Shown here: positions 44,201-56,200 of the stretch, one piece after another
How positions within the stretch are numbered: the stretch's first letter is position 1
Layout of the letters: every line of letters starts with the position of its first letter
Assembly: GCA_024362935.1 (NCBI GenBank)
Contig: JANCRA010000007.1
Span: forward strand, 19,083,003 to 19,147,002
DNA: 64,000 bases
Direction of reading: 5' to 3'
DNA from: Setophaga petechia
Taxonomy: Eukaryota; Chordata; Aves; Passeriformes; Parulidae
Notes under the pieces: generated by a model
The model's input: the letters and a program-made list of their open reading frames with translations, nothing else
Databases searched by the model: none
What the model was told of the DNA's origin: nothing
Position numbers and translations under genes: made by a program

Positions 44201-47200
44201 CTTGAAAGAAATTATAGAAAATTCACCCTGGGTTTCCTCATTGCTAATAATTTTCTCTCCTATTTGAGGACTCCATGCACCAAGACACGAAAGCATTTTT
44301 GAGTCTGTGATTTGTTTTGGTTTTTAAATAGGAAAATAACTTGTAAATTCTATCACCTTTTCAAGATCTAAATATTGACTGGGGAATATGTGGCAGCAAA
44401 TAATCTGATTCTACTCACAATGTGATTGCCTAAGGCTGCAAAGTAGAGCAATCTGTATTAAAAAGACTTAAAGCGTGGTTTCCTACTATTTCTTACTATG
44501 GTTTCCTAGATTTTTAGGAAAGGGTGGATCAATAAAGCCCTTTAGTATGCCCTTCCCAAAAATGTGCATTACAGTTCTTACATTTATATCTGCTTTTCTG
44601 CATACGAAACTCAAACCTTGTATTACACTACCTTAGCAATTATCAAAGCTGGCATGTTCTTATTTAAGATAGGTTTTACTGTGGCACTGCTGTATTTAAT
44701 CTACTCCATAAAGAGCTGCTCTTTTAAAAGATAAGCACTTACAATTTTTAATTGTAACAATCTGTTTATTTGTTGGAAACTTGTTTGCATTAGTTATTCG
44801 TTAGGCATTACAGTAAAATGTTTGGACTGAACCCTTAGTGAATAATAGTCTGGTCTATATTCTCCATGTTTTTTTGGTTATCTCTTTCAGGTTTGTTTTT
44901 TTTTTTTTTGTGTATTGGTCTGGCTTGTCTGACTTTTTCCTTCAATCACAGTCATCTCCAGTTTTTTTAACAGTTCATTTCACTTTACAACCAGATAGTT
45001 TTCCTATGAGATCAGCAGGGACATGTTCATCTGGTTGAAGCTGGCTAGCTAAAGCTTATTTGGAAGCCAAAGTGGTCAGTCTTCAGTTGATCAGATGTGG
45101 GTAGCAGAAGTTTTCCTTCTTAGGACCCTTCATGTGTTTCAAGGTCTAGGAGCTGGGTCAGTGAGAATCTGCCATGTGGACATCAACCTTAGGGGTCTCA
45201 CTGATGAGCATGAGTGAAATACAGACTATGAGGAACTTTGAAATAGCTGCCAGTAGAGCACTGACTTGGCTTGGACAGCCTCTGAATATCTAAAGTGCAG
45301 GAACTGATTTTTCTACTCTGAATGGTTTTGCCCCATGCCCACATAGAGCCAGGATCTCAGCTCTTCTCCTATACCAGGACTGGTTTAAGAGCACAGGAAT
45401 GTTGTTGCTTTCTAGGTCAGCCTTTATGGGAGTTTTATATGAATTATGGAATAGTTTTGTGAGGCCACAACTGTGATTACAGGTTCAATGATGCTTTAAA
45501 CAAACAAAAATATAATGATTTTCATCAGTGTAAAACGGGAGCTTCCTGCAGGGAAACACCAATAAATGTGACTTCACAGCAGGGTTACAGACCTGGCTGG
45601 CAGCCAGCAGTAATCAGGACAACACCCAGACCCTGTATGTTAACTTAATTAGAGCCCAGTGTAAGCAGCAGCCAGAAGTTTGCTGTGAGGGACCACTGCC
45701 AGCATGGCACAGAGTCCCTGCATTTGAAAATTACCTGCCTGACCCATGGCTTTAGGTGGTACGAGGCTGGGACTCTGCAGCAAGTTTAACCTCATGCTGT
45801 GACTCACAGCAATCTCACATTTGTCAGGGAAGTTCAGCTGGATGTGACAGCCTTCATATGGCACTGGGGGCACTCACCTCTCCTACAATCTCACTATAGA
45901 TCCTTACCTCAGTTGGAATCTCTCTAACAGATGATTATAATTTATGCTATTTACAGTACTAATTCAGCTGCAAAAAGAGGGACCTTACATTGTATTTGGT
46001 GTTTTCTTTCTCCTTCTGAGAAAGTTCTGAGTATTTCCCCTAATGACCCTTGTGAAGATGATGTCTGTGTTTATATTCCTGGTGTAAGTGTGCAACTTGC
46101 TCTCAGGTGGTTGACTCATCTCTACACTCCCAGCAGAGCTATCAACTTGCAGTCACAGGCCATATTCCTTAATTTTTCTAGTAAAAGACAGAGCAACTAA
46201 TGCCTGCTTCTGCCCCTGACAGGATTTACACCTGCAGCACCTTGGCATTAACGTGTTCTGATGTTTCTTCTAGGGATTTGTGTCGTGTATGGAGCAGTAC
46301 CGAAGAGTCGGGCAGGAGCTCTATGCTTCTCTGTACAAGGACCATGTGCAGGTAAAGGACAGCAATACTGGGCAACAGCATTCTGTTGTTGAAAGGTCAC
46401 TCTTGGAGTGCCCTGAGAAACTGAGCATTTTAGAAGTGAGAGGAATATTGCGTGCAAAGAATTGCTGAGAGTTGATGAGTCCACACTCCTTTTCTGACAT
46501 TATTGCACAAGTGTGATACAGCATCATCCAGCAGTCAGACTCCACACTTTATTTTCAGGACCTTTTTTTCACCCCTTTGTTTAAATGAATTATTCAACTC
46601 TTCCAATGGCAGAAATGAAAGTGAGAACTTTGACCTTTCTTTCTTTTTTTTTTTTTTTTTACTTTAGTAGCCAGTACAACTTTTTAAATATATCTCAAGC
46701 TCATCACAGGTATGTTTCTTTTTCAGGTTTAGCCATCAGGGACCAACAGACTTTTTGCCTTTTTGAATTCTCACCTCTTCTCTCCTTTAAATTGATATGT
46801 TAGTGCTCCCTGCTTGCACACAACACCAAAGTAGATTAAATTTATGCCTTGCTCAGAGGGAGCATAGTGCACTTACAACTGAATCATTCAGACAGTTTTC
46901 AGTGAACCCTGTTGTTGCTGTTTGTCATACACATTTGCCAGGAAAAAAAACGGGGTGAATAAAAACCTCTATGATGTAGTTCTCCTGGCTTGCTGCTTTT
47001 CAGTTGGAAATTTTATGAAAGCAGCCATTTTCAAGTGCGTGACATGCTTTTATTTGTCACTGTATTGGCTAGTCAGACTATCACTATTTTATCACTAGTA
47101 ACACTTCCTGCAGCACACTGCCAGTGGTCAATTGGACTTGTGTTTGTGTTTGAGAGCACTCCCTCTGCAGAGGTCCCGTCTGGTGGGTTGGGTAGATCCC

Positions 47201-50200
47201 TCTGACTCACTGGGGCAGTGCCGCTGGTGACTGAGAGGAGGGAAGTGTCCAAAAGCCACCACAAAGTGTTCCTGTCCCACAGATGCAGCAGTGTGCTTAC
47301 AGCAAAGCAGCCAAGGACTGGATGATACTTGAGGAACAACTTTTCTACAGAGGCGGCCCGTGGAGAGATGCTTCACCATCATTAGAGCCACAATGGATCC
47401 TTGATTGTTACGAGGGGCCCTCACGAATGAGGAGGAGGATTCAGCACATGAACACCCAAGTGCCAGCGATGCAAAGGAAGAGTGAGGTAGAAACCTTTTG
47501 CAGGAGGTGCACAATGTCTGTAACAGTTGCTGGTGACTTCATAGAATTAGATAAACATTAAGGTTGGAAAGACCTTCAACAGCAGAGTCCAACCTTTGAC
47601 AAATATGTGCATCTCTTTCCTCTGGTTCTCATCACCTGACTCCTGAATATGCTGCTCCATGTATAGAGAACCCACTGAAGGGATCTGGCTTTGAGGTTAA
47701 GAAAGGCTGCAATGTATTTAACAGCAGCGGAATGATTTTTTTTTCTTTTTTCTTGTATAAAATCTCCTTAGACAGGTGACAGTATAAGCTGTCCATACTT
47801 TTCTGCCAGTATTATCTCAACAATATAGTGCTTCACAATGTATGCAGCAGAGTCCACTTAGAAGGCTGTGCTCTCCTGTTACTAGTGCTGCTAAAAGTGG
47901 TGAATGGCCAAAAGGGGAAATAAGGGCGGTTTAAGCTAAGACTGGACTGTGAATGTGGGGTATTTACTACTGTCTCTGTTTCTTTAATGTCAAAATGCCA
48001 AACCAAATCAATAAAAGGCTGAAGCACTTTAATATAAGGTTCCCATACCTAAGACATTTTTTGTGCTGCTTGGATTCTGGCAGTTTTCTGTATACTGAGT
48101 AGTATGATTTTTATCCTATAACTGGCCTCATGTACGATCATCTTTAGAAAGATGATAGTTCTTTTCCTAAATTGTTTGCATTTGTTTCCTTTCCAGTGAT
48201 GGTTAATTGTTCCTTTCCGATGAGTTTATTTGAATTTCCAAGGAATTTATTTGCAACATAATTCTAAATCTGTGTTTTTCTCTGCCAACAAGATTCTGAG
48301 TTATGTTTACTTATCTGCATGTTCCACTCTAGTCACACCTAGTCTGTTTACAGGTTGTCCTAGGAAACAGAAATGAAACAACTTCCCCTACTGAAGTGAA
48401 TCCAGGTAACCTTTTAGGGCTACATTGCATCATCAAGACAGTAGACATAAACAGTCAAAGATAATTGGAATTAGGGTATGAATTTCTAGGTCACAATTTA
48501 ATCCAGAAAAAAACCCCTTACTGTTGGTGCTCTGAGTGAAAACATCAATATAATATCTGTGACAAAACTGATGCAAATTTCATAGGTGATATACCAAATA
48601 TCTTCAGAATTTTCTGCTCTCTTGTTGCTACCTGAAAGGTATAAAGCAAAAAAGCAATTCTGAAGTGTAAGCTTTGGGCACTTTTGGGGACCTGGAAAGC
48701 TCCTAATTGCTAAAACTTGGAAAAAGTGCTGTTGGAAATATGCAGTATTGTATACGTTTTACTGTGATAGGGCTTATCAAATAAATGAGTGGAGCTCATT
48801 GTTTTAGACTCGAAAGAAGATGGAAGCACTATGTAGTTTCTGCATGAAGCCTTAATAAGAAGGCTGATGGTGCCTTTTCTATCTGCATGCAATGCATGAG
48901 CTTGCAAAACCTGGGACACAGCTTGGGCAAGATGTAAGTGGGTTGTCTCTCTTTGGGTTTTCTAAAGATCCTGCTCAGTCCATGTCCCTAAAAGATCACC
49001 ATTTAAAATTATTTCTAATTTCCTAATCTTCTGTGAATGTAGGGATTTTGTTTAAATTATGACTGATTGCATGTATCTGTCTTTGGTTCCCTGAAATAAG
49101 CATCCTTCTTCAGCAGTCACAGATTTGAATTCTCTTGCCTGTTTATTGGAGATAAATAATGCTATTTCCCAAGGTAAAATAGATTGTGTGAAAGACTAAA
49201 TTGCAAATGCTTTTGGTGTCATCCGGCTGCCACTAAAACCACCATTTCTTTTATACTCATATAGGAGAGCTGATGTTAAATGGAGCAGAGAGGGAGATAG
49301 ATCAGAAGGGATTGGATTGTAACCAGCTAACATTCTTCCCAGCTCTACATGAAAGTTTCCATTCAGAAGACTTCTTGGAACTGTGTGTGGAGAGACAAAT
49401 TATATTGCAGGAGTTTGCAGAGAGTGAAAAGGTAGGAAAGATGCACTAGAGAATTTTCTCTGGGGACATGGCATTTTAGAGGGTGAATTGGGTATGGAGG
49501 CCTATCTGTTCCTTTCAGTTCAGGGTTCAGGTGGATTCAGGCTACAGTAGACATCATTACTCTCTCTTTCCTTACAGCAAATACAGTTTTCCAGATTCTG
49601 TATGAACTCCTGTACAAACTTTTCTTGAAGAGCAATTAACATCAATTCCTTGAAGCAAGAGAAAAAAATTAGGGCATGGCAAGCAAGATATTCTCTTATG
49701 AGAGACTGTCTGCATTTGCCTAAGACATGGAAGACATGAGACTCTGAGAATTCCTGTGCTGCTCTACAACCTTTACTCATGCTCAGAGCAGTGCCTACAT
49801 CAAATTTATTTATAACCTCTGGAAGAGTAGGCCAGTTTTGTATAGGTTGGTAGTTCAGTGGTGTTTACGTGTCTTCCTGAAGAACACCAGAAAATCCTTC
49901 CTTCCTCCTTTTACATGCCTTTCTTTCTGTCTCCCCATAAGTACTGGACAGATTCTTCCCTCTAAGGCCATATAAACTTTCCATGCTTCCTCTTTGATGC
50001 TTCTATCGTGTGTTATCTATTTAAAGCATTTCTGTTCCTTCTTTGCTCTTTTACTGGACTGGATGCCCTTCACCAAGGTTTCTTCCCAATACAATGAAGA
50101 GACTTAATGTTCGGGAGCACTGGGTGAGGAAACGAGTTGTGGAGTAAATAAGGGTGACTCTTAGGAGGTTGGCACGTTTGTTGTCAATTTAATTGAGACA

Positions 50201-53200
50201 ACATCAATGAAATTGACAACCTGGCCTCATTCCCTGATCTTTTTGCAGTGTACCTGTTTTTTCATTGGCATCATTCCCTCAGTGACCCAGGAGTTGCATC
50301 TTGTAGTGGAAGCCAAATACTTGGAGCATGTGAACTCAGACCTCACAGTGCTGTGATAGTTGTACACAGATATAGAAATAGCTATTTTATTAAAATAGCT
50401 CAATACCATCCCCAGATTTTCTTGATGCTTTGCCACTGGCTTAGGGATCACACTTGTGCTCTCTAATATGACTTTCTCAGAGTTCTTGATGCAGTCTGTT
50501 TCTGTAACAGAATTCATTTCTCTGCCCCTTCCTCCCCATACCTCTCCCCAGCAGAAGGAGACAGGCATGAAAATGTGAGGCATGATTTCCATGCACTGAT
50601 CTCATTTTGAGCCTTCAGGCTGTCTGTCTCTTCTCCATGTAACTCTGCAGGAAGCCATCAGAAATGCCAGGCATGTTTTTTTCCAGCAGCAGTCGCTGCC
50701 TCGCTGAGCTGACAGAAGTATTAACAAAAGCAGCGGGGGGTGACATTAGCTGTCCTGTGCTCACTTAGTGCGCAGAGGTCCTGCCTTGTCAGTGGCTGCC
50801 TCCTGAGCTGTTTGCACTTTAAGCAGGCAACTGGAGCCATTTTATTTCCTGCACTGCTCAGAAAAGTCATTGAGAGTGTGTGTGTGTGTCAGTGTGTGAT
50901 TTTGAGTGAATGTGTTCCCTTGTACATCTGAATGAACAGAGCAATCAAGAGATGCAGGGCTTTGGGCAATACCTTAAAAGGTAATTATTCAATTATTTTA
51001 TGTCATGTTTGCTTCATTGATTAATGATTCTAGTAGCTTGTGAACTAGGTTTTGATCTGTTTTGACAGAAAATGAAAGTTTTTGTTTAATTTATGATAAT
51101 GCCAAGCTGCTTGGTGTTTCAATGCAAGACTGAAGGTACAAGACTTGCAGGTACAGCACTGTCCTGCTGGAGATTCTGCAGTACAACTCAGATCTTTGTC
51201 ATTCATCAGCAATAATATAAGTCACATTCCCCAAATGAAAAAAATTCACTCAGCTCAAGGGCTCTTGTATTTCAAATAATGCAGATTTAATTAATAATAT
51301 AAGTTTGAAAAAATAATATAGAATTGAATAAAGGGATTGTTACTGTTGACTGTTTTTTGGTTGGATAGTACACAATACTTGGGCTTAGAGTTTAAAGTTT
51401 GTGAAAGAGAGGTTAAGTGCTCTTCCCCCTCAACAAGGCCTATTAAAGTGCCCTGGTTCTGCCTTAAGCAGAATAGCAGAGTGTCTTTTTGTGCCAGACC
51501 ATATTAATGATCATAAACCTCCTTCATGATCCACATGCCTCCTATACCCACACACATGATCTCTGGGTTTGGTGAGGTGGATTTCTTACAAGTCTGGATT
51601 TTAACTTTGTGTCTGTGGAGCTGCTTCATGCAACTGCCTGATGTTTCAATATTCAGTTACCTTCCTTTTGGGAAGAAGCAATCTTTTTCCTATTTAATTA
51701 CTTCAGGAAACCATGTGGTTTGCTAATGTGAGCAGAATTCCCCAGTATTCTCAGTGCAAGCATACATGTCTCTAACCATGTAATGGCAGGCGCTCCAGTC
51801 CAGAGTTCGGTGGTTGGCACATCCCTGCAGAGACAGCATTCCTGTGGGAGAGGTGATGGAAAAATGCTACCTTCCCCTTAGAAATTTAGAGGGAGAGAGA
51901 TTTAAGGTATTTTAATGAAAAATTACCCACAGAAATCTCCCATGGCTGGTTTTTTTCCCCTTAAACTCAGAATGAGGGAAACAATCTCCTGTGCCCACTA
52001 AGTGATTTCAAAATGAAGCGCCCCATTTGTTGGTAAAATAATGGCTTTTCAGTAAAGTATTTAAGTGTGGAAACAAGATTTTATTTAATTTACTTATGAA
52101 TTTAATATTTGTTATCCTAACATTAAAGACTAAAAGCTTGTGAGGCAGTGTAGGTCTTCTTCAGCTGCCCTTAGCTAGACCACGTGTAGTTTGGGATAGC
52201 AAGGAAGGTTGTAGATTTGACTCCAGAAATAGTGAGTTTAAGAACAAAAGGAAAGAGTGAAGTAGAACCATACTTACTCTACATATTATCATATAGACTT
52301 TACATGATCTAGTAAATATAATTCCATTTCTGGGTCAATTTTGCATGCCCTATAAAATAATACAACTCCCTAGTTCTTAAAAAGTTAGATAAGATAGAGA
52401 TAAGATAAGGTAGAGATAAGATTGCTGAGATCTTAAAAGAAACACAGATTTTGTGATACTTCTCATACTTGTCATTTGTTCTCTTAGGAACACTGCATTA
52501 CATTTATGAACCAGGAAAGATGTCCTGTTATGTAAATACATCTCTAATCCATTTGTATGTAGCCTTCTGATCCTTGCAGCTTCAGATGGACTCAGCTTGC
52601 AAAATTCTACACTCATTTCTGGATGCTGTGCCCTTCAGGATTGTGCTAATTTAGAGGAGGAGCTCAGCAGTGAGCAGTTTTCTTAGCATGTAAGGTAGTA
52701 TTAGTGTTTTAAGATTTCGGCAGCAATATTTTTGAGGCTGGGCTAATGGATGATTAGTACTGCCCCCTTCCTAGGAACTGAGGAGGTAAAATCTGGTTGA
52801 AAGTTCTGGTTGAAACTGGGCACAACACTGAGTTCACCTTGATCATCCCAGTTGACTGTACTGGGATGTAGCTTTTGGAGCAGAGTATATATAGAATATT
52901 TTATAAGCAGACAAATATGAGGAACTCCATGCTTCTAAATGTAAGGGATGTTCTTTGCATTGAACTACTGCTTGATTTAAAATCAGAACTTTTAAATTTT
53001 CTGCAGACCACCCAACTATCTGATCTCTAAATTGGTTTCTTTACTGTCTGCATCATCTCTCAGCCATAGAAAATGTTCCAGAAAAAAAGGGTTTCTTTTC
53101 TTTTTCAAAACGGGTCAATTCCCAAGAACTTTCTATCAACTGGCATATATAATAAACAAAATACTTTGTAAAAATTCCCCATGTTTTTAAATTATGTTTT

Positions 53201-56200
53201 AGGAATTCCTCTCTTGTAAGGGCCAAATTAGTTTACTTGGGATTAAAAACAAGAGGTTGAGTCTTAGTATATCAAGAGAAATTTTAAAAATATTCCAGAA
53301 TGTTTATCTAAATCCTGAAGACAATTAGATAGATTCCTATATTCTGATTGGACTTCTGTCAGTCATGCAGTGATTTTGTGACTTTGTCACTGTGAACCCA
53401 AGAATCAATATGGCAGTTTCTTTGGTACAAACTGATGTTCTTCTGCATCACTGGCTCTGGCTCCCTGCTGCCTCTGTCTCCTGCGTTACCAGCTCCTGGC
53501 CTTATTATGCTCATTTCCATCCTAGGTGACGTTCAAGTGCTCTGTGGCAGTTGTGCAGGGTCATACAGCACTGGAAGGGGTGCTGCTCTTTGGCCAAGAG
53601 CACTTTTACATCTGTGAGTGCTTTGTGTTATCCCTTCAGGAGGAAGTCTATTGTACTCGTCACTGCTTGTCCAGGTGAGTCATTCTTTCCTTCCTTCCAG
53701 AGATCTGCTTGGTCAGCTTCAGTACTGGCACCTTGAGTTTACACAGATTTTGTGGGGATTTCAAGCAGAATAATATCACAGCAAGAAGTTTTCCACCCTT
53801 CCCATTTGTTGAAAGAACTGTTTAACGTAACTAACATAGGTGCTTGTTCACAGGCTTTGGAGGTGCCATGAGACCACCCATCTTCAACAGATGGTGAACA
53901 GTCTCACACCTACATTGCTGGTTTTCAGTTATGTGAAAATGTTAAAGTTTCTTTCTGAGTAACTCACATCTTTTATTTATATGGAACAGTTAGGACAGGA
54001 GCCTTTAGCTTCATTGTATCATAAGTTTTTTGTTTGTTTCTCCAAGACAGAATCGTAATTAATATTTGGCACACTGCTATCATCTCTTGACTCATGATTT
54101 ATTGAAAGTGATCAATATTGCAAATGAGTCTGTTAGACCAAACTCTTTGTGCGTACTGTGTGCTCATGTGCAAAGCCCAGTGGGACAGTGAGTAATTCAG
54201 CATTTTTACTCCCTGTCTGCTCTGCATCCAAATCTTACGAAGTCTAATATCAGTCAATCTGATCAGGTGACTCAAGGATCGATTGGACTGGATCTGATAA
54301 AAGCTTAGGTTGTTTTTCTAAGGGATTTTCTGTGGGCTAGGCTGTTGATTGCAATTCTAATACATATACGCTACTAAAATAATAATTAATTATTTGCTTA
54401 GTTATTAATTCCAAGTAATTGCTGTTTACAATAGCTGTGTGTCTATATGATGCTTGCTCTTGACTTGGGCTTTCAAGTTCTCCCAACAAGTTTCCTCCCT
54501 TGCTGATTCTCAGACTCCAAAGTGTGCAAAACATTGCTGTCTGCCTACTTGCATATACTAAAATAACTCCAAAAATACCCTTAGCCTCCACAGGCTCTTT
54601 ATTTGGGTAACTAATAGAAAATCTACCTTTAGTGTTCAGCTTTATTTATTTAGCTTTTTTTTCAGTTTAGGTATGTCCCAGTGGATCTTGATATCTCTTG
54701 GTATTGTTATTTTTCTTCAGGGGTGGACTTAAATGTTCAAGAGGGCTCTCCAGGTGTTTTTTTTTTTGTTTGTTTCAAAATTTTTTAAAATTTATTTTTC
54801 TCCTCCAGAATCAGTGATCCATTTATTTTCAACTTATGTCATAAAGACCATGCTGTGGGAGACCAGACATGTTCCCGTTATTCATATCAGGATATCAAAG
54901 AGATCCATCAGATGCGCTTTCTCCTGCAGGTAGGAATAAACACTCTCAGTCATTTGAGGGAAAGCTGCAACAGCAATAATGACATGTGACTGAAAACCAT
55001 TTGCTCAGTTTCCACTAAGACTGCTGATATTTTTTTGCTTGAGTATCAAAATGTTTTTTGTCACATCATTGCTCTATTAGCCTTTGCTAATACAATATCC
55101 TTTCTATACACACCACAGTGTTTGAACACCCTGACTGGAGTGGCTGGGTTATTAATTGCTGGGCTATCAGTGTTGCATATTTTTTTTTAACCATACAAAA
55201 TAGAAATTTTTCGTGTGACCCACCCAAAGTGAAAAGTGGAGATGAGTAGAAACAGTCTTTGAATGGGACTGGGGCAAAGGCTGAGCTTGTTGATTTGAGG
55301 GGTTTTGTGGTCTGGGGATTTTTATTGTTGTTCCATGGTGTTTTTGCTATTGCTCCAGGGTTATTTTGTTCAGTTAATGAACTGAAAACTCAGGTATCCA
55401 TATCAGGCTTGTGCTGGGACTCTATGCCAAAAACTTCTTTGAAAAAACATTGCCGAAAAAGAGGAAGGCTGATTCCTTGTGCTTTCCCTGCAGGACAGGT
55501 AGATCTGCTGTTTAGGCTGTGACTGTGCCTCAGCTGGTCTCCTCTTGTCCATGGACATAGTCCAGCCCAGAGCAAAGCACTGGCCCAGTTCTGTAATGGC
55601 AACACTTGAGCAGACCTGGTTTGGAAAGCTGAGCTCCAGAACAAATGCTGCAAGCTGTTTATTGTCATAGCTGCTCTCATATTACCTTTCTGCTTTATAT
55701 TTTATTTGTGAATCATATATGGGCCACCTGCCATCAGAGTGTTTCTCTAGGTTTGTATTGCAACTGCCACATTTGGATTGAAACTCATGTCTGGGTTCCC
55801 AGACACTACACGTTATTTATAGTTTTACTTGAATGACTTGGGGGGAAAAAGGACCTCTCACTAAGTAAATAAGAGGATGATATTCTAATGCCCAGCAAAA
55901 CTAAGTATAGGGACATTTTGGGGATGAGGAAAAAGGAGTTTGTTTTCAACTTCAATTCCTCAAAGTTTTGGTGCAAAATGTCATAAACTACCCTTTCTCC
56001 TTTGATGCTTCTAGTCAGGAGAAACTATTTGCCAGATCTGTTGAGCTCTGTCTTAATTTAGCAAGCAGTATGGTTGCTTCCTAAAAGAAACTCTTATTTA
56101 GAATCCCCTCTGTGTTATCTTTATCACCTAGTTGGAACTTAGTGCTACTATTGTGTTATTAGTCACACTGAGATTTCATGATAAAAATGTTTCAGAAGCA

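Larger units (their letters stand above)
37381..46273 (+). other. WDFY4 8.9-kb intron
   Basis: This is the longest complete intron in the window. No coding exon is needed or visible in it: exon 28 (KSE) joins exon 29 (GFVSCMEQYRR) exactly as in mammals. It holds an AT-rich block that may be a conserved non-coding element (40600-41100), a CA repeat at about 42865-42878, and a CR1 tail at 43423-43488. The rest shows nothing that I can assign. Confidence 0.75.
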
